Counted from the first letter of the stretch, positions 41,862 to 51,305 are shown. The stretch: DNA of 64,000 nucleotides from Deinococcus aquaticus (GCF_028622095.1 NZ_CP115165.1:2539501-2603500); one strand, 5' to 3'. Notes: generated from the sequence alone by a model not told the origin. Numbers and translations: made by a program.

Positions 41862-43016
41862 ATGGACAGTGCAATTATAGGTAAATATTCATCAGACAGA
41901 CTCGTGATAACTGAATTCAATATCGATAGAACAAATGTCAGAACGATTCAGAACGGGATAAAGAGAAAGGCTGTGGGCCACGCTAAGCAATCAGTTTCTA
42001 TTAGCTTGTCTGGATACCTAATCTGCACATCCTTTGCTGAACTAGAACTAGAGAAAGACAGGTTATTGAATGCATTAAACGAGAATGAACTGAAACTAGT
42101 AATAGGACATAGGCCAAATGTCTATTGGTTAGTATCTTGGTCAGACTCGGATTTAGCGCACAAAGCTAAGAATGGTGGGTATGTTCTCCCCATATCGCTT
42201 AATTTCGACTGCCTAGAATCGTCTGCTGTTAATGGTATTCCTGTTAGCAAGGGATATGTAAAATTAGATAGTCAGTTCATAGACTCAAGCGGGAATATAT
42301 TTGAGGATGGTCATGCATCACAGCCCTCAGCAATTCTATTCTCACCCACTACCCTTACAGCAACAGCACAGACGGCGCTTACTGTTGGTATATATGCCAT
42401 TGAAGTTAGTAAGAGTGCTGCATATGCAGTTGCCACGCTAAAGGCTAATGGAGTGGTAATAGCTACTCTGTCGAGTCCGGTTAAGAGTAGTAATGTATTT
42501 GGTATAAGCTTCTCTGATTCATATGTTGCATTGCATATTGATGGCTTTAGGAAGGTTGTAAGCGACTTATCTGCTAAGCCTACTTACACTATGAATGCTA
42601 GTTCCGGCAAGCTTTGGGAACTTGAATTAGACTTCATACCGCTGGGTAATTACTCTGCTGAGGTAATAGCTTTGTCTAGTGCATCTAGCATTATTGAGGC
42701 AAGAGCTGTTGCTAACGGTCAGCAGATAGTAAATCTAGGTTCTGCGCCCGCACCTGCTAGCTTGATAATCAATGCCAGTGGACATAGCACGGCATCAGTA
42801 AACAGGTTCGGGGTATCGAGTACCCAGAATCAAGGGAAGCTAGTGCTGAATGGCATTGATGCTTCTGTAGAAACATTCCCAGCCAATGATTTGATAACCG
42901 TTGAATATCTATCTGGATTCTCGACACTACTGCCATATCTTGAAACTGGTGTAAACACATTCAGCGCATCTGGAAACAGCCAATTTATGATTGCATGGCA
43001 TAAGAGGTATTACTAA
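41862..43016 (+). CDS. Distal tail protein with inserted binding domain (Dit-like)
   Basis: A 384-aa baseplate-hub protein. The first ~130 residues look like the Dit belt domain (HAKQSVSISLSGYLICTSFAELELEKDRLLNAL...). Residues ~155-270 form a beta-rich insert of the carbohydrate-binding or lectin type (TLTATAQTALTVGIYAIEVSKSAAYAVATLKANGVVIATLS). Small Dits have no such insert, so this one may bind the cell surface. It overlaps the next gene by 1 nt. Confidence 0.7.
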   Translation: MDSAIIGKYSSDRLVITEFNIDRTNVRTIQNGIKRKAVGHAKQSVSISLSGYLICTSFAELELEKDRLLNALNENELKLVIGHRPNVYWLVSWSDSDLAHKAKNGGYVLPISLNFDCLESSAVNGIPVSKGYVKLDSQFIDSSGNIFEDGHASQPSAILFSPTTLTATAQTALTVGIYAIEVSKSAAYAVATLKANGVVIATLSSPVKSSNVFGISFSDSYVALHIDGFRKVVSDLSAKPTYTMNASSGKLWELELDFIPLGNYSAEVIALSSASSIIEARAVANGQQIVNLGSAPAPASLIINASGHSTASVNRFGVSSTQNQGKLVLNGIDASVETFPANDLITVEYLSGFSTLLPYLETGVNTFSASGNSQFMIAWHKRYY

Positions 43017-44824
43017 TGAATTTTGAATTATTTTTGATTAATCCAGTCACCTACTCAAAGGAAAGCAATAAGGCATTCAGCAATGCTTTTGGTCTGACTA
43101 TTGAGAAGAGTCTGAATGGCATAGGTAGCTTTAGCTTTGCTGTTGCGTTAGGACAAGCCAAGTTCAAGCAAGCCATCACGCATCAGGCCGGTATGAAACA
43201 TGTGATGGTTTATGCCGATGGCAAGCCATACATGCATGGAATAATTACAAGCTATGACAGTTCGGATATTGGACTGACTAAGATTGAATGCCGTGAAGTG
43301 CTACAGCTATTGCAGGACAGCATCATAGAAGGCAAATATGAAATAACGAATATCCAGTCTGAATACATCCCGCCTAGCACGGGTGTAGATGTGGCTGACC
43401 ATTATGACTTGGTGCAGTATCCATATTGGAACAAAGCTAATGGATTGGGCTACTGGTATGCGAGAAGTATCCTACTGTCACCCGCTACGGATAAGTTGCC
43501 TAGCATCTCTGACTATGGATTAAAAGAAGATTCTAACGGTGTATCGATGGGCAGCGGTGAATTAGCTAAGAACTTTGTCTATAATAGGTATTTTGCTGAA
43601 AACCCGAAAGATAACTATTCTTACATGGTCAAGTCAAATGGCATTGGTGCTTTGAGTGTCCTTCCGATTTGCAGCGATGAACCGCCATACCCACAGGGGA
43701 TACTATTTGATGCGGTTTACAGCATTTCAGAAACTACTGGAGAACCGCTAGACGGCTACGTATTTGCGGCTGTGATTGACTACGAGGGTAAGATTTCTCA
43801 GATGTACCAGCATTCTCTTCCTGTATTCAATTTCAACAATCGTGAGGTATCGGGTCTGTATGCAGCCGCACGGGGTGAGGTTGAATGCTATTACGATTTC
43901 AAAACACTGGAATCTGAATACATTGTTGATAGAACAATAGTCATCAACTTCAATGGTCAGAGAAAAATCACATCATTTGAAGGTATGTCTTTCCCCAAAT
44001 CTCTGTTCGATGTATCCAAGCTAAATGCCAGAGGTGCTATCTGTGTAAGTCAAGGGACTACCATAACCTCAGCGCTAATTGGTAAAGATTCTGAATCTAG
44101 CATTGTTGATTTTATCAATGAGTCTTCTGATTCGATAGCTTTTTCAATGCATGAAGATAGTGCGCCTGCTAATGCCTATGTCACAAAGCTTTCTTACAGC
44201 GATTCTGATAGATGGTCAATTATCTCTGACTTGCTGAACATAGAAGGTGGAGTAAGTCTGCGATATAAGGAAAGTAAGCTAGGTGTGATAAGTTATGAAA
44301 TTGTCAAGTATGACCAGCTGCAACAAGTTGTGAAGTTTACTGATGGTAGTGATGTGTTCAATGTTGAATATCTGAAAGACTTTGCTGATGTTTACAATGT
44401 CCTCACTGCTAGATGTAACTATTCGCACAGCCATAACCAGTATTCCTATAACAATTCAATAGAGATAGTGCTAAGGCCGGATGCTGAAAGACCTAACTAT
44501 CTGGGAAGACTGAAAGAGAAAGTTGTATCCTCAAACAGCATCAAAGATATATACACTCTGACTCTGTGGGCGAGTAGCATATATGATGAACACTGCTACC
44601 CGGCTAGCCCTATCGACTTTGACACCCTGCTATCTGCCGACTGGTTAGATATGGCATTTGGTCAGACTGTCATCATGCATGGTCTAGAAGAGGGTGTTGG
44701 GATATCAGAGAAGCTAAACAAAATTAGCATTGACACATCAACGGGAATAGCAAGGATATCACTAGCTAAGCGAGTAAGCCTAGCGAGTGCGTTACTTGAG
44801 AATCGACTCAACGCAAACATTTAA
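43016..44824 (+). CDS. Tail-associated protein (Tal-like tail tip/hub)
   Basis: A 602-aa protein whose N-terminal part has the hub fold pattern (FGLTIEKSLNGIGSFSFAV, MVYADGKPYMHGIITSYDSSD) seen in gp27/Tal proteins. Residues ~380-580 hold the second hub domain (SIISDLLNIEGGVSLRYKESKLGVISYEIV). No peptidase or lysozyme motif was recognised. As no fibre gene follows, receptor binding must fall to this protein and Dit. Confidence 0.72.
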   Translation: MNFELFLINPVTYSKESNKAFSNAFGLTIEKSLNGIGSFSFAVALGQAKFKQAITHQAGMKHVMVYADGKPYMHGIITSYDSSDIGLTKIECREVLQLLQDSIIEGKYEITNIQSEYIPPSTGVDVADHYDLVQYPYWNKANGLGYWYARSILLSPATDKLPSISDYGLKEDSNGVSMGSGELAKNFVYNRYFAENPKDNYSYMVKSNGIGALSVLPICSDEPPYPQGILFDAVYSISETTGEPLDGYVFAAVIDYEGKISQMYQHSLPVFNFNNREVSGLYAAARGEVECYYDFKTLESEYIVDRTIVINFNGQRKITSFEGMSFPKSLFDVSKLNARGAICVSQGTTITSALIGKDSESSIVDFINESSDSIAFSMHEDSAPANAYVTKLSYSDSDRWSIISDLLNIEGGVSLRYKESKLGVISYEIVKYDQLQQVVKFTDGSDVFNVEYLKDFADVYNVLTARCNYSHSHNQYSYNNSIEIVLRPDAERPNYLGRLKEKVVSSNSIKDIYTLTLWASSIYDEHCYPASPIDFDTLLSADWLDMAFGQTVIMHGLEEGVGISEKLNKISIDTSTGIARISLAKRVSLASALLENRLNANI

Positions 44825-44833
44825 GGAGAACAT

Positions 44834-45100
44834 ATGAACATTTTAGATAAAGAGAAATTAGACTCAACACTTAAAGAAATCAAGAAAGAAGCTGATAGCC
44901 GGTTCAATGACTGGACTGACGAACAGAAGCGCAGTTGGGTGTATGCCACTGCCTATGCTTGGATGGCATCTTTTGATAATGCTGATGCGTTGGTAGTAGA
45001 TGCATCAGAGTCAGATGCGGGAACTAAGCTAGCATTGATGCACATAGAGATAATGATGAATAGCATGTCTGAATCTGCTAGTAAGTCAAAAGCTAAATAG
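44834..45100 (+). CDS. Small helical protein of unknown function (88 aa)
   Basis: Last gene of the late operon, with AAGGAG before the ATG. The product is an acidic helical protein (LDSTLKEIKKEADSRFNDWTDEQKRSW, then EIMMNSMSESASKSKAK) without a membrane segment, so it is not an obvious holin. It may be a tail or host-takeover protein; not recognised. Confidence 0.6.
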   Translation: MNILDKEKLDSTLKEIKKEADSRFNDWTDEQKRSWVYATAYAWMASFDNADALVVDASESDAGTKLALMHIEIMMNSMSESASKSKAK

Positions 45101-45227
45101 CCCTAGAAGCGCACCATATCGACGATAAGCCACTAACAGGAAGATTGGTGTGTAATGTATCGTATCGAAATCTGCTGACCCGTATATCGCCTTACACAAC
45201 CTCACTTGTCATAAGACATGAAATTAC

Positions 45228-45247
45228 CCCTAGAGAAATCTAGGGGC
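45228..45247. terminator. Hairpin between the convergent late operon and right-end gene
   Basis: CCCCTAGA (45228-45235), loop GAAA, TCTAGGGG (45240-45247) is a perfect 8-bp stem with T-rich DNA on either side (TCTTTCG to the right, TAATTTC on the other strand). It suits a bidirectional terminator between converging genes. Confidence 0.65.
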
Positions 45248-45266
45248 ATCTTTCGTTTGTGCTGGC

Positions 45267-45908
45267 TTAGTTGGTTTCTTCTTCTCTGGCAGCATCTAGT
45301 TCGGCTTGCAGTTCTGATTTAGCTTCTTTGTACTGCTCACCTGTCGGGTTATACGTCTTCATTGCTTTTTCTGCTTCTTCCAAGTTGCCATCAGCAATAT
45401 GGTTTCTTACTTCTTTTTTGAGTTTAGTCCATTTGGCATTTGTAAGTTTGGGTTTCGATGCGGATGAAGTGCCAGTGCCTAAGAACGCCATGATGTGCGC
45501 TTCTCGCTGTTCATCCGTCATGTTCATAATATCTTCTGCTGTCACACCGGCTTTAGCTTGTGTGGATTTGCTATTCAGGCTGGTGATGTAACTGCTGAAC
45601 CATTCTTCAAAAGCATCATCATCGAGAATAACATAGTCATTTCCATAAGCCTGAAAGCCTTTGTCGGCTTTGCCATCTTTGGTAATTGGCATTCCGATTT
45701 TAACTTCTTTCTTTTCGCCATCTAAGACAAATTTAGTTTCAGGTGCAGTCAGGGGAAGCATTGTGGTGTAAGCAATATGCTTTTCTCCGATAGCTTTTTT
45801 AATAGCATTGCTGAGTGCTTTAGCTGTCAGTTGACTCATATCACCGTCATAAGCGCTCAGGATATCGGTTAGCTTAGTGATTGATGGCTTGCTGCTTTTT
45901 TTAGTCAT
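45267..45908 (-). CDS. Right-end reverse-strand protein, moron candidate
   Basis: A 213-aa charged, soluble protein of unknown family with a helical N-terminus (KLTDILSAYDGDMSQLTAKALSNAIKKAIG), a beta-rich middle and a coiled-coil C-terminus (GEQYKEAKSELQAELDAAREEE). It has its own promoter and ribosome site (GAGG, 7 nt before ATG). It lies on the opposite strand to the late operon beside attR, the usual place for genes expressed by the prophage. Confidence 0.72.
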   Translation of the reverse strand: MTKKSSKPSITKLTDILSAYDGDMSQLTAKALSNAIKKAIGEKHIAYTTMLPLTAPETKFVLDGEKKEVKIGMPITKDGKADKGFQAYGNDYVILDDDAFEEWFSSYITSLNSKSTQAKAGVTAEDIMNMTDEQREAHIMAFLGTGTSSASKPKLTNAKWTKLKKEVRNHIADGNLEEAEKAMKTYNPTGEQYKEAKSELQAELDAAREEETN

Positions 45909-45926
45909 AGAAATACCTCGGCACTC

Positions 45927-45955
45927 AGACTAGTACGGCTATAGCGGGAAGACAA
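45927..45955 (-). promoter_or_regulatory. Promoter of the right-end gene
   Basis: On the minus strand TTGTCT (45950-45955), a 17-bp spacer and TAGTCT (45927-45932) precede a leader of about 18 nt with GAGG and the ATG at 45908. Confidence 0.62.
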
Positions 45956-45987
45956 GTGAGTGTGAGTGAATCTATGTTAGTAGAGAC

Positions 45988-46023
45988 AAAAAAGACCCCC
46001 ACCCATACCGGCAGGGGTGAGGG
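45988..46023 (-). terminator. Stranded integrase terminator at the prophage right end
   Basis: On the minus strand CCCTCACCC (46015-46023), a 10-nt loop and GGGTGGGGG (45996-46004) are followed by TCTTTTTT. It lies 17 nt past the alternative integrase stop (46040-46042), so in the circular phage it would end int mRNA. In the prophage it is separated from int by the whole element. Confidence 0.78.
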
Positions 46024-46039
46024 CTGGCTATCGAGTAGG

Positions 46040-46102
46040 TCAGGTGGTACGGCTGCTGAGATACCAGCGCATCAGGCTAGTGCTACTATCCAAACTTTGC
46101 TG
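46040..46102 (-). other. Alternative integrase 3' end, detached by integration
   Basis: Read leftward from the attR core, this is the continuation of the int frame in attP form: CAG CAA AGT TTG ..., 20 sense codons, then TGA at 46042-46040. It encodes [20 protein letters not shown]. In the lysogen these codons are replaced by a single Leu codon and stop from host DNA. Confidence 0.88.
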
Positions 46103-46106
46103 ATAC
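46102..46106 (+). other. attR core (GATAC)
   Basis: Right junction: prophage arm (ctactatccaaactttgct) to the left, host aldo/keto reductase to the right (ggccatgggttac). The prophage arms joined at GA give ACTTTG-ctgata-CAAAGT, a near-palindromic attP. Confidence 0.9.
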
Positions 46107-46923
46107 GGCCATGGGTTACGGTGACGGCCACAGCGAACGCCTCGTCGGACAGGTCGCCCGCGAACACCCGGGCACCCTCATCGCCACCAAGATCAGTCCC
46201 CTGAACGGGCAGTGGCCCGCCGCGCCCGCCACCACCGCCGATCAGGCCTACCCCGGCGAGTACGTGATCCGCATGACCGAAGAGAGCCTCGCCCGCCTGG
46301 GCCTGGACACCATCGACGTGCAGCAACTTCACGTCTGGAACGACTCCTGGCTGGGCCAGGGCGACTGGCAGGACGCCGTGACGCAGCTCAAGCGCGACGG
46401 CAAGGTCCGCGCCTTCGGCATCAGCGTCAACGACCACCAGCCTCACAACGCCGTGGCCGCCGTCGAGGCCGGAGCGGTGGACAGCGTGCAGGTCATCTAC
46501 AACGTGTTCGACCAGTCCCCCCAGGACCGCCTGCTCGACGCCTGCCACGCCCACGGCGTCGGCGTGATCGTCCGCGTGGCCCTCGACGAGGGTAGCCTGA
46601 CCGGCACCCTGACCGAAAACACCACCTTCCCGGAAGGCGACTGGCGCAACGGGTACTTCGGCGGCAACCGCCTGACCGAACTGCAACCCCGCCTGCGCGC
46701 CATCGAACAGGACCTCGGCCTGCGCACCGACCAGCTCGCCGAGACCAGCCTGCGCTTCGTCCTCAGCCACCCGGCTGTGTCCACCGTGATCGTCGGGATG
46801 CGCTCGGTGCGTAACGTGGAACGCAACGCCGCCCTCGCGGACGGCCAGGGCCTCCCGGCCGAACAGGTACGCAAACTCTACGCGCACCGCTGGGACCGCA
46901 ACTGGTACCTCCCCGCCGAGTAA
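46102..46923 (+). pseudogene. Aldo/keto reductase, 3' fragment split by prophage
   Basis: Starting at the attR core GAT (codon 59) the frame reads [21 protein letters not shown] and continues to the normal C-terminus (273 codons). It carries the catalytic Asp/Tyr region (DTAMGYG), Lys in IATKISP and His in VQQLHVWND, plus the NADPH-binding end ([17 protein letters not shown]). It has no start of its own. Joined to 19120-19296 it gives a 331-aa enzyme of normal length. Confidence 0.93.
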
Positions 46924-46966
46924 CGCCCAGCTCCGGGGGGTTCCGGACGCGCGGTACGCTGCGAGC

Positions 46967-47704
46967 ATGAAACGACTCGGTGACGTGATCATCTTGGAAC
47001 TCCCCGCCACCCTGATGGGCACGCCCAGCGTCATCCACCCGGTCGCGCTGGTCGGCCCGGACCATATCCTGACTCTGGTGGACACCGGGCTGCCCGGCAT
47101 GCTGGACGCCATCATCGGCGAACTGCACGCCGCCGACTTCACGCTCGGGCAGGTGCGGCGAGTGATCGTCACGCACCACGACCTCGACCACATCGGCAGC
47201 CTGGAAGCCGTCGTGCACGCCACCGGCGCGGAAGTCTGGGCACTGGAACCCGAGGTGCCGTACGTCACGGGCGAACGGCGTGCCCAGAAACTTCCCAGCC
47301 CCGAGCAGGCGCAGGCGATGCTGGCCGACCCGGATCTGAACCCCGTCATGCGCGCCATGCTGACCCGCGAACCCGTCCGTGTGCCCGTCAGCCGCGCCCT
47401 GCGGGACGGCGACCTGCTGCCCGGTCAGGTCCGCGTGATCGCCACGCCCGGCCACACCCCCGGCCACCTGAGCCTGCTCGTTCCCGGCGGGAACATCCTG
47501 ATCAGCGGCGACGCGCTGACCTCACAGGACGGCGCGCTGCACGGCCCCCTCTCCCGCGCCACGCCCGACCTGCCCGGCGCGCACGACTCCGTCCGCCGGC
47601 TCGCGCAGGAGGACGTGCAGACCATCGTCACGTACCACGGCGGCGTGGTCAGCGACGACGCCGGAGGGCAACTGCGCGCCCTGGCCGCCAGCCTGGACAG
47701 CTGA
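46967..47704 (+). CDS. MBL-fold metallo-hydrolase
   Basis: A 245-aa protein with the metallo-beta-lactamase metal motif THHDLDHIG (H-x-[HD]-x-D-H) near residue 65, then TPGHTPGHLSLLV and SGDAL, supplying the further metal ligands. Such enzymes hydrolyse thioesters, phosphodiesters or lactones; the substrate is unknown. It follows the aldo/keto reductase by 43 nt and may have been co-transcribed before the prophage insertion. Confidence 0.88.
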   Translation: MKRLGDVIILELPATLMGTPSVIHPVALVGPDHILTLVDTGLPGMLDAIIGELHAADFTLGQVRRVIVTHHDLDHIGSLEAVVHATGAEVWALEPEVPYVTGERRAQKLPSPEQAQAMLADPDLNPVMRAMLTREPVRVPVSRALRDGDLLPGQVRVIATPGHTPGHLSLLVPGGNILISGDALTSQDGALHGPLSRATPDLPGAHDSVRRLAQEDVQTIVTYHGGVVSDDAGGQLRALAASLDS

Positions 47705-47713
47705 CCCCGGCCC

Positions 47714-48196
47714 TTACCCCGTCCCGGCAGGTTGCCGCTGCATCAGCGCGGTGCGTTTGCACCGTGCCACGATCTCGCCCCGCTGGTTGATCGCACGGTG
47801 CTCCACGGTCACGATGCCCGCGTCGGGGCGGCTGCGGCTCTCACGGACCTCCAGCACCTCGGACTCGGCGTGAATGGTGTCCCCGTGAAACACGGGTTTC
47901 GGGAAGGTCACGTCCGTCAGGCCCAGGTTCGCCACCAGCGTGCCCAGCGTCAACTCATGCACGCTGAGGCCCACCAGCAGGCTCAGGGTGAGCAAGCTGT
48001 TTACCAGCGGTCGCCCGAACTCGGTTCCGGCCGCGTACTCGTGATCCAGGTGCAGCGGCTGCGGATTCATGGTCATGGTCGTGAAGAACACGTTGTCGGC
48101 CTCGGTCACGGTGCGCGTCACGCGGTGCCGGATGAGGGTGCCGGGCGTCAGCTCCTCCAGGTAACGCCCCTGCGGGCGGTTCAGGTCCTCATTCAT
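47714..48196 (-). CDS. MaoC-family hot-dog dehydratase
   Basis: A 160-aa protein with the MaoC hydratase pattern [25 protein letters not shown] (catalytic Asp and His) and [24 protein letters not shown]. It would hydrate enoyl-CoA-type substrates. The start [10 protein letters not shown] follows GGAGG by 7 nt. It is downstream of the CitE-like lyase, a pair found in mesaconyl/methylmalyl-CoA pathways. Confidence 0.88.
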   Translation of the reverse strand: MNEDLNRPQGRYLEELTPGTLIRHRVTRTVTEADNVFFTTMTMNPQPLHLDHEYAAGTEFGRPLVNSLLTLSLLVGLSVHELTLGTLVANLGLTDVTFPKPVFHGDTIHAESEVLEVRESRSRPDAGIVTVEHRAINQRGEIVARCKRTALMQRQPAGTG

Positions 48197-48274
48197 GGGG
48201 TGCCTCCGGTGGTCAGTGGGGAGCAGGAAGTGGGGAGTGGATCGTGGTGTTTCCACGGCCCACGCATCACTGGC

Positions 48275-49144
<870 letters not shown>

Positions 49145-49181
49145 GCGGGCCACCCCTGGCGGAGCAGCTTGCAGGAGAACA

Positions 49182-49195
49182 AACGAACGTTCGTT
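49182..49195. promoter_or_regulatory. Perfect 14-bp palindrome upstream of the lyase/MaoC pair
   Basis: AACGAACGTTCGTT at 49182-49195 lies about 37 nt before the lyase start. It is of the kind bound by TetR-family regulators of acyl-CoA metabolism. No such regulator is adjacent apart from the TetR at 50521, whose own promoter palindrome differs. Confidence 0.65.
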
Positions 49196-49258
49196 GACAT
49201 GCCCCGAGGATAGCGGCTGGACCCGCTCCCGGCGAGCCGCGCCGGAGGGCCGGACAGC

Positions 49259-50533
49259 CTACCCGGCCCGCCCGGCCGGGTCCGGTTCGTCCAGTCGCAG
49301 CAGCGCCGGGGAGAGGAAGCCCGCCAGGGCGGCCAGTCCACTCAGGACGCCGCCCACGATGAAGACGCCGCGCACGCCGATCCACTCGCCCAGAGGCGCG
49401 GCGAGGGCCAGACCGGCCGGACCGGCCAGACCCATGACCATGTTCAGCAGCGACAGCGCGCGGCCCTGCAACTCGTTCGGAATGACCCGCTGAAGCAGCG
49501 CCGTCATGGGCGCGTTCCCGAACGTGAAAGCCGCGCCGCTCACGACCCACCACGTGATCGCCAGCCAGAACGCCCCTGCCGGGGCCAGGGCTGTCAGGGC
49601 GACCGTCACGCACGACACGGCGAACGCCACGAGGACCGTCACGACCTGCCGGCGCGGGTTGAGGGCCGCGATCAGCACCCCGCCCGCGATCATGCCCAGC
49701 CCGGACAGGCCCTCCATCAGCGCGACCTGCGCCGCCCCGCCCCCGAAGTGCTCCTTGACGAGCAGCGGCGTCAGCGTGAAGGTGGGCATGACGGCCAGGA
49801 CCACCGCGCCCAGCAGCAGGTACAGCCGCCGCAGGCCCGGATGCCCCCAGACCACGCGGACGCCCGCGCGGAACTCGGTCAGGACGCCCGTGCGGTCCTC
49901 CCGCGCCAGCCGCCGCTGCGGCACTGCGTACACCAGCAGCGGCGCGACACCCAGCAGGGCCGTGACCACGTCGATGCTCAGGGCCGCGCCCAGCGGCAGC
50001 ACGCTGATCGCCAGCGCTCCCAGCGGGGCGGCCGCGACGGTCATGATCCCCTGAAGGGACTGGTTCAGTCCGGCGGCGCGCGGCAGGAACGAGGCGGGGA
50101 CCAGCATGGCGCTGCTCGCGCCGGCCGCCGGTGTCTGGAAGGCCTGCATGGCCGAGCGGATGAACATCATGGTGTACACGTGCCACAGTTCGACCGTGCC
50201 GCTGGCGAACAGGCTGATCAGGACCAGCATGCACGCGGCGCTGACCACGTCGGCGGTGATCATGATCGCGCGGCGGCTGTAGCGGTCCGCGAAGATGCCG
50301 CCCAGCGGGGACAGCAGCGCCTGCGGCAGCAGGGCCGCGACGCCCGCGATGCCCAGCGCGGCGGCGCTGCCGGTCGTGTCGGTGATCCACCACAGCAGCA
50401 CGAACTGCGTCATGGCCGAGCCGATCAGGGACAGGGCCTGCCCGGTAAAGATGCTCCAGTAGCGGCGCTGCCAGCCGGGGCCGGGATCGTAGGCGGCCTG
50501 GGGGTCCGGCGCGGCGGGGTTCAGCGGGTCCAT
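49259..50533 (-). CDS. MFS transporter, MFS_3/enterobactin-exporter-like
   Basis: A 424-aa permease starting [10 protein letters not shown]. Helix 1 is [24 protein letters not shown] and motif A is [15 protein letters not shown], both typical of the MFS_3/TetV-like group. About 12 helices are visible. The ATG overlaps the preceding TetR stop by 13 nt, so TetR and exporter form one operon. Substrate unknown. Confidence 0.87.
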   Translation of the reverse strand: MDPLNPAAPDPQAAYDPGPGWQRRYWSIFTGQALSLIGSAMTQFVLLWWITDTTGSAAALGIAGVAALLPQALLSPLGGIFADRYSRRAIMITADVVSAACMLVLISLFASGTVELWHVYTMMFIRSAMQAFQTPAAGASSAMLVPASFLPRAAGLNQSLQGIMTVAAAPLGALAISVLPLGAALSIDVVTALLGVAPLLVYAVPQRRLAREDRTGVLTEFRAGVRVVWGHPGLRRLYLLLGAVVLAVMPTFTLTPLLVKEHFGGGAAQVALMEGLSGLGMIAGGVLIAALNPRRQVVTVLVAFAVSCVTVALTALAPAGAFWLAITWWVVSGAAFTFGNAPMTALLQRVIPNELQGRALSLLNMVMGLAGPAGLALAAPLGEWIGVRGVFIVGGVLSGLAALAGFLSPALLRLDEPDPAGRAG

Positions 50534-51072
50534 GCGGTCAGCGTCTCCCGCAGCGCGTGGACCTGCGTGTCGTTCAGGCGGGGCAGGCCGGTCAGGTCGC
50601 CCATCCAGTACCCGTCGCAGGCGAGGCGGATGGCGTGCGCGGTCCCGGCGGGCAGACCGTCGTGTTCGGGTTCGGTCAGCAGGAACGCCTGGGCCTCGCT
50701 CAGGCCGGCCAGCAGCGCCGGGTGCCCGGCCAGTGGCGCGAGGGCCGCGTGCAGCGCCTGCCCGTCCTCGTCCGGGGTGAAGGTCAGGGCGATGTACGCG
50801 CGCAGCCACGCGCCGCGTGCCGGGCCGTGCGCGGCGAGTTCGGCGGCGTGCGCGGTGGTCAGCCGCTGGCGGAAGTCGTCGATCAGGGCAGCGCCCAGCG
50901 CACGCAGCAGGGCGTCGCGGGTGGGGTAGTGGTGCAGCAGGCCGCCCTTGCTGATCCCGGCGGCGCGGGCCACGGCGTCCAGCGACAGGGACGCGCCCTG
51001 CTCGCGCAGCACGGTGGAGGCGGCGGCCAGCAGGGCGGCGCGGGTCAGTTCCGGTTGGCGGGCTCTTGGCAT
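50521..51072 (-). CDS. TetR-family regulator of the MFS gene
   Basis: A 183-aa repressor with HTH RAALLAAASTVLREQGASLSLDAVARAAGISKGGLLHHYPTRDALLRAL. The C-terminal domain is of TetR_C type. The start MPRARQPEL is chosen because a palindrome (51084-51097) lies only 12 nt upstream, where repression of its own operon would occur. Confidence 0.88.
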   Translation of the reverse strand: MPRARQPELTRAALLAAASTVLREQGASLSLDAVARAAGISKGGLLHHYPTRDALLRALGAALIDDFRQRLTTAHAAELAAHGPARGAWLRAYIALTFTPDEDGQALHAALAPLAGHPALLAGLSEAQAFLLTEPEHDGLPAGTAHAIRLACDGYWMGDLTGLPRLNDTQVHALRETLTAWTR

Positions 51073-51083
51073 GCTGCCAACAT

Positions 51084-51097
51084 ACCGTCCAGACGGT
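51084..51097. promoter_or_regulatory. TetR operator candidate
   Basis: ACCGTC-CA-GACGGT is a perfect inverted repeat in the promoter of the TetR-MFS operon, followed by an extra CGGT half-site. Confidence 0.68.
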
Positions 51098-51144
51098 CGG
51101 TAAAGATGAGTGGCGTTCCTGGCGCGCCTGCCTAGTTTCCGGCA

Positions 51145-51174
51145 TTGACCCGGTGAGGGCGCGGCGCGTACACT
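51145..51174 (+). promoter_or_regulatory. Promoter of the leader peptide and aspartyl-tRNA synthetase
   Basis: TTGACC (51145-51150), an 18-bp spacer and TACACT (51169-51174) are followed after 7 nt by the leader-peptide ATG at 51182. Transcription should begin at or next to that ATG (leaderless). Confidence 0.72.
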
Positions 51175-51181
51175 TCCCGGC

Positions 51182-51226
51182 ATGAACGCGGCGAGTAACA
51201 ACAACGTGAATGATGATCCCTGCTAG
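51182..51226 (+). CDS. Asn/Asp-rich leader peptide upstream of aspS2
   Basis: A 14-codon frame MNAASNNNVNDDPC with five Asn and two Asp codons, ending TAG. The start lies directly at the expected transcription start. A GC-rich hairpin with U-rich tail follows 22 nt later, then the AspRS gene. This is the layout of classical ribosome-mediated attenuation: stalling on Asn/Asp codons would favour an alternative fold and read-through. Five Asn codons fit if the enzyme supplies Asp-tRNA(Asn). Confidence 0.8.
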   Translation: MNAASNNNVNDDPC

Positions 51227-51248
51227 GGGACGTCACGCCGCATACCGC

Positions 51249-51283
51249 GCCCCCGACCCCACCACGGAGTCGGGGGCTTCTTC
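51249..51283 (+). terminator. Attenuator terminator before aspS2
   Basis: GCCCCCGAC (51249-51257) pairs perfectly with GTCGGGGGC (51269-51277) across an 11-nt loop, followed by TTCTTC. The GGGG at 51227-51230 after the leader stop could pair with the C-run instead, giving an antiterminator. Confidence 0.75.
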
Positions 51284-51305
51284 ATGAACAAGGAGACGAG
51301 AGCCC

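Larger units (their letters stand above)
19294..46102. mobile_element. Integrated siphovirus prophage, ~26.8 kb
   Basis: The block is clearly AT-richer than the host (roughly 40 versus 68-70% GC by eye). It is bounded by GATAC at both ends and interrupts an aldo/keto reductase gene in frame. Content runs from serine integrase through control and replication genes to a complete head and tail block of SPP1/lactococcal-siphovirus order. The host flank is GC-rich on both sides. No lysis genes or CI repressor were recognised, so functionality is uncertain. Confidence 0.96.

Noticed and set aside
51084..51097. Operator shared by the TetR and the aspS2 promoter
   Set aside because: It lies about 50 nt upstream of the aspS2 -35 box and directly at the TetR start, so it fits autoregulation of the TetR-MFS operon better.
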